This document shows positions 63,985 to 64,000 of a stretch of DNA of 64,000 nt, piece after piece. Every line of letters begins with the position of its first letter. Position 1 is the first letter of the stretch. This DNA comes from Passalora sequoiae (taxonomy: Eukaryota > Ascomycota > Dothideomycetes > Mycosphaerellales > Mycosphaerellaceae): contig WSQC01000016.1 of the NCBI GenBank assembly GCA_013248845.1, forward strand, positions 434,001 to 498,000, written 5' to 3'. The notes below the pieces were generated by a model. The model did no database searches. It had not been told where the DNA came from and saw only the letters and a list, made by a program, of their open reading frames with translations. Made by a program: the position numbers and the translations under genes.

Positions 63985-64000
63985 ATTATTTTATTGAGGG

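Noticed and set aside
1..64000. CRISPR arrays, prokaryotic operons, transposons, secondary-metabolite cluster
   Set aside because: No direct-repeat/spacer array, transposase, reverse transcriptase, polyketide or peptide synthetase was seen; the single P450 has no biosynthetic neighbours.

Overview
The window is fungal nuclear DNA. Protein-coding genes lie on both strands, each with its own promoter. Many are split by short introns of about 43-75 nt with GTRNGT donors, CTRAY-like branch points and YAG acceptors. Many of the products have orthologues across the filamentous ascomycetes (Pezizomycotina). The mix of Vps26, Mon2, TRAPPC11, Mzt1, Nse2 and Sem1 with a CYP52-like P450 and small secreted Cys-rich proteins fits a Dothideomycete-like ascomycete, but the species is not determined here. 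Exon junctions below were worked out by hand from reading frame and splice signals; no transcript data were available.

Left part (1-22 kb): the 3' end of an unknown gene; a five-exon bZIP regulator (-) behind a 2.1-kb gene-free stretch; a lysophospholipid acyltransferase; an intronless CYP52-like P450; a disordered serine-rich protein (-); a 2.7-kb gene-poor interval; a DUF6699-like small protein; an Erg6-like methyltransferase (-); a SCY1-like pseudokinase (-); retromer Vps26 (-), divergent from a homocysteine S-methyltransferase.

Middle part (22-50 kb): two apparently decayed, related gene fragments (-); VPS9-CUE Rab5 exchange factor (-), divergent from an ASNSD1-type asparagine synthetase-like protein; a very large secreted low-complexity protein; a small conserved protein (-), divergent from a 755-aa conserved protein; the microprotein gene MZT1 (-); TRAPPC11; a secreted protein with three tandem four-cysteine CBM19-like modules and a truncated fourth; and MON2 (-), divergent from proteasome subunit SEM1.

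Right part (50-64 kb): a 3.3-kb gene-free stretch; a mitochondrial carrier; the SUMO ligase NSE2; a possible small gene (-); a single-pass membrane protein (-); an F-box-like hypothetical (-); and, from about 60.3 kb to the end, a disorganised zone with tandem diverged exon-like units, frame-broken coding segments and a short ORF near the edge.

The genes do not form one pathway or a secondary-metabolite cluster. A recurrent theme is Golgi/endosome traffic: Scy1-like, Vps26, Vps9, TRAPPC11 and Mon2 lie within about 33 kb. The least-described material is the tandem-Cys secreted protein (42.7-43.9 kb), the dibasic-rich secreted protein (30.7-33.7 kb) and the repeated minus-strand exon units at 60.4-61.6 kb.
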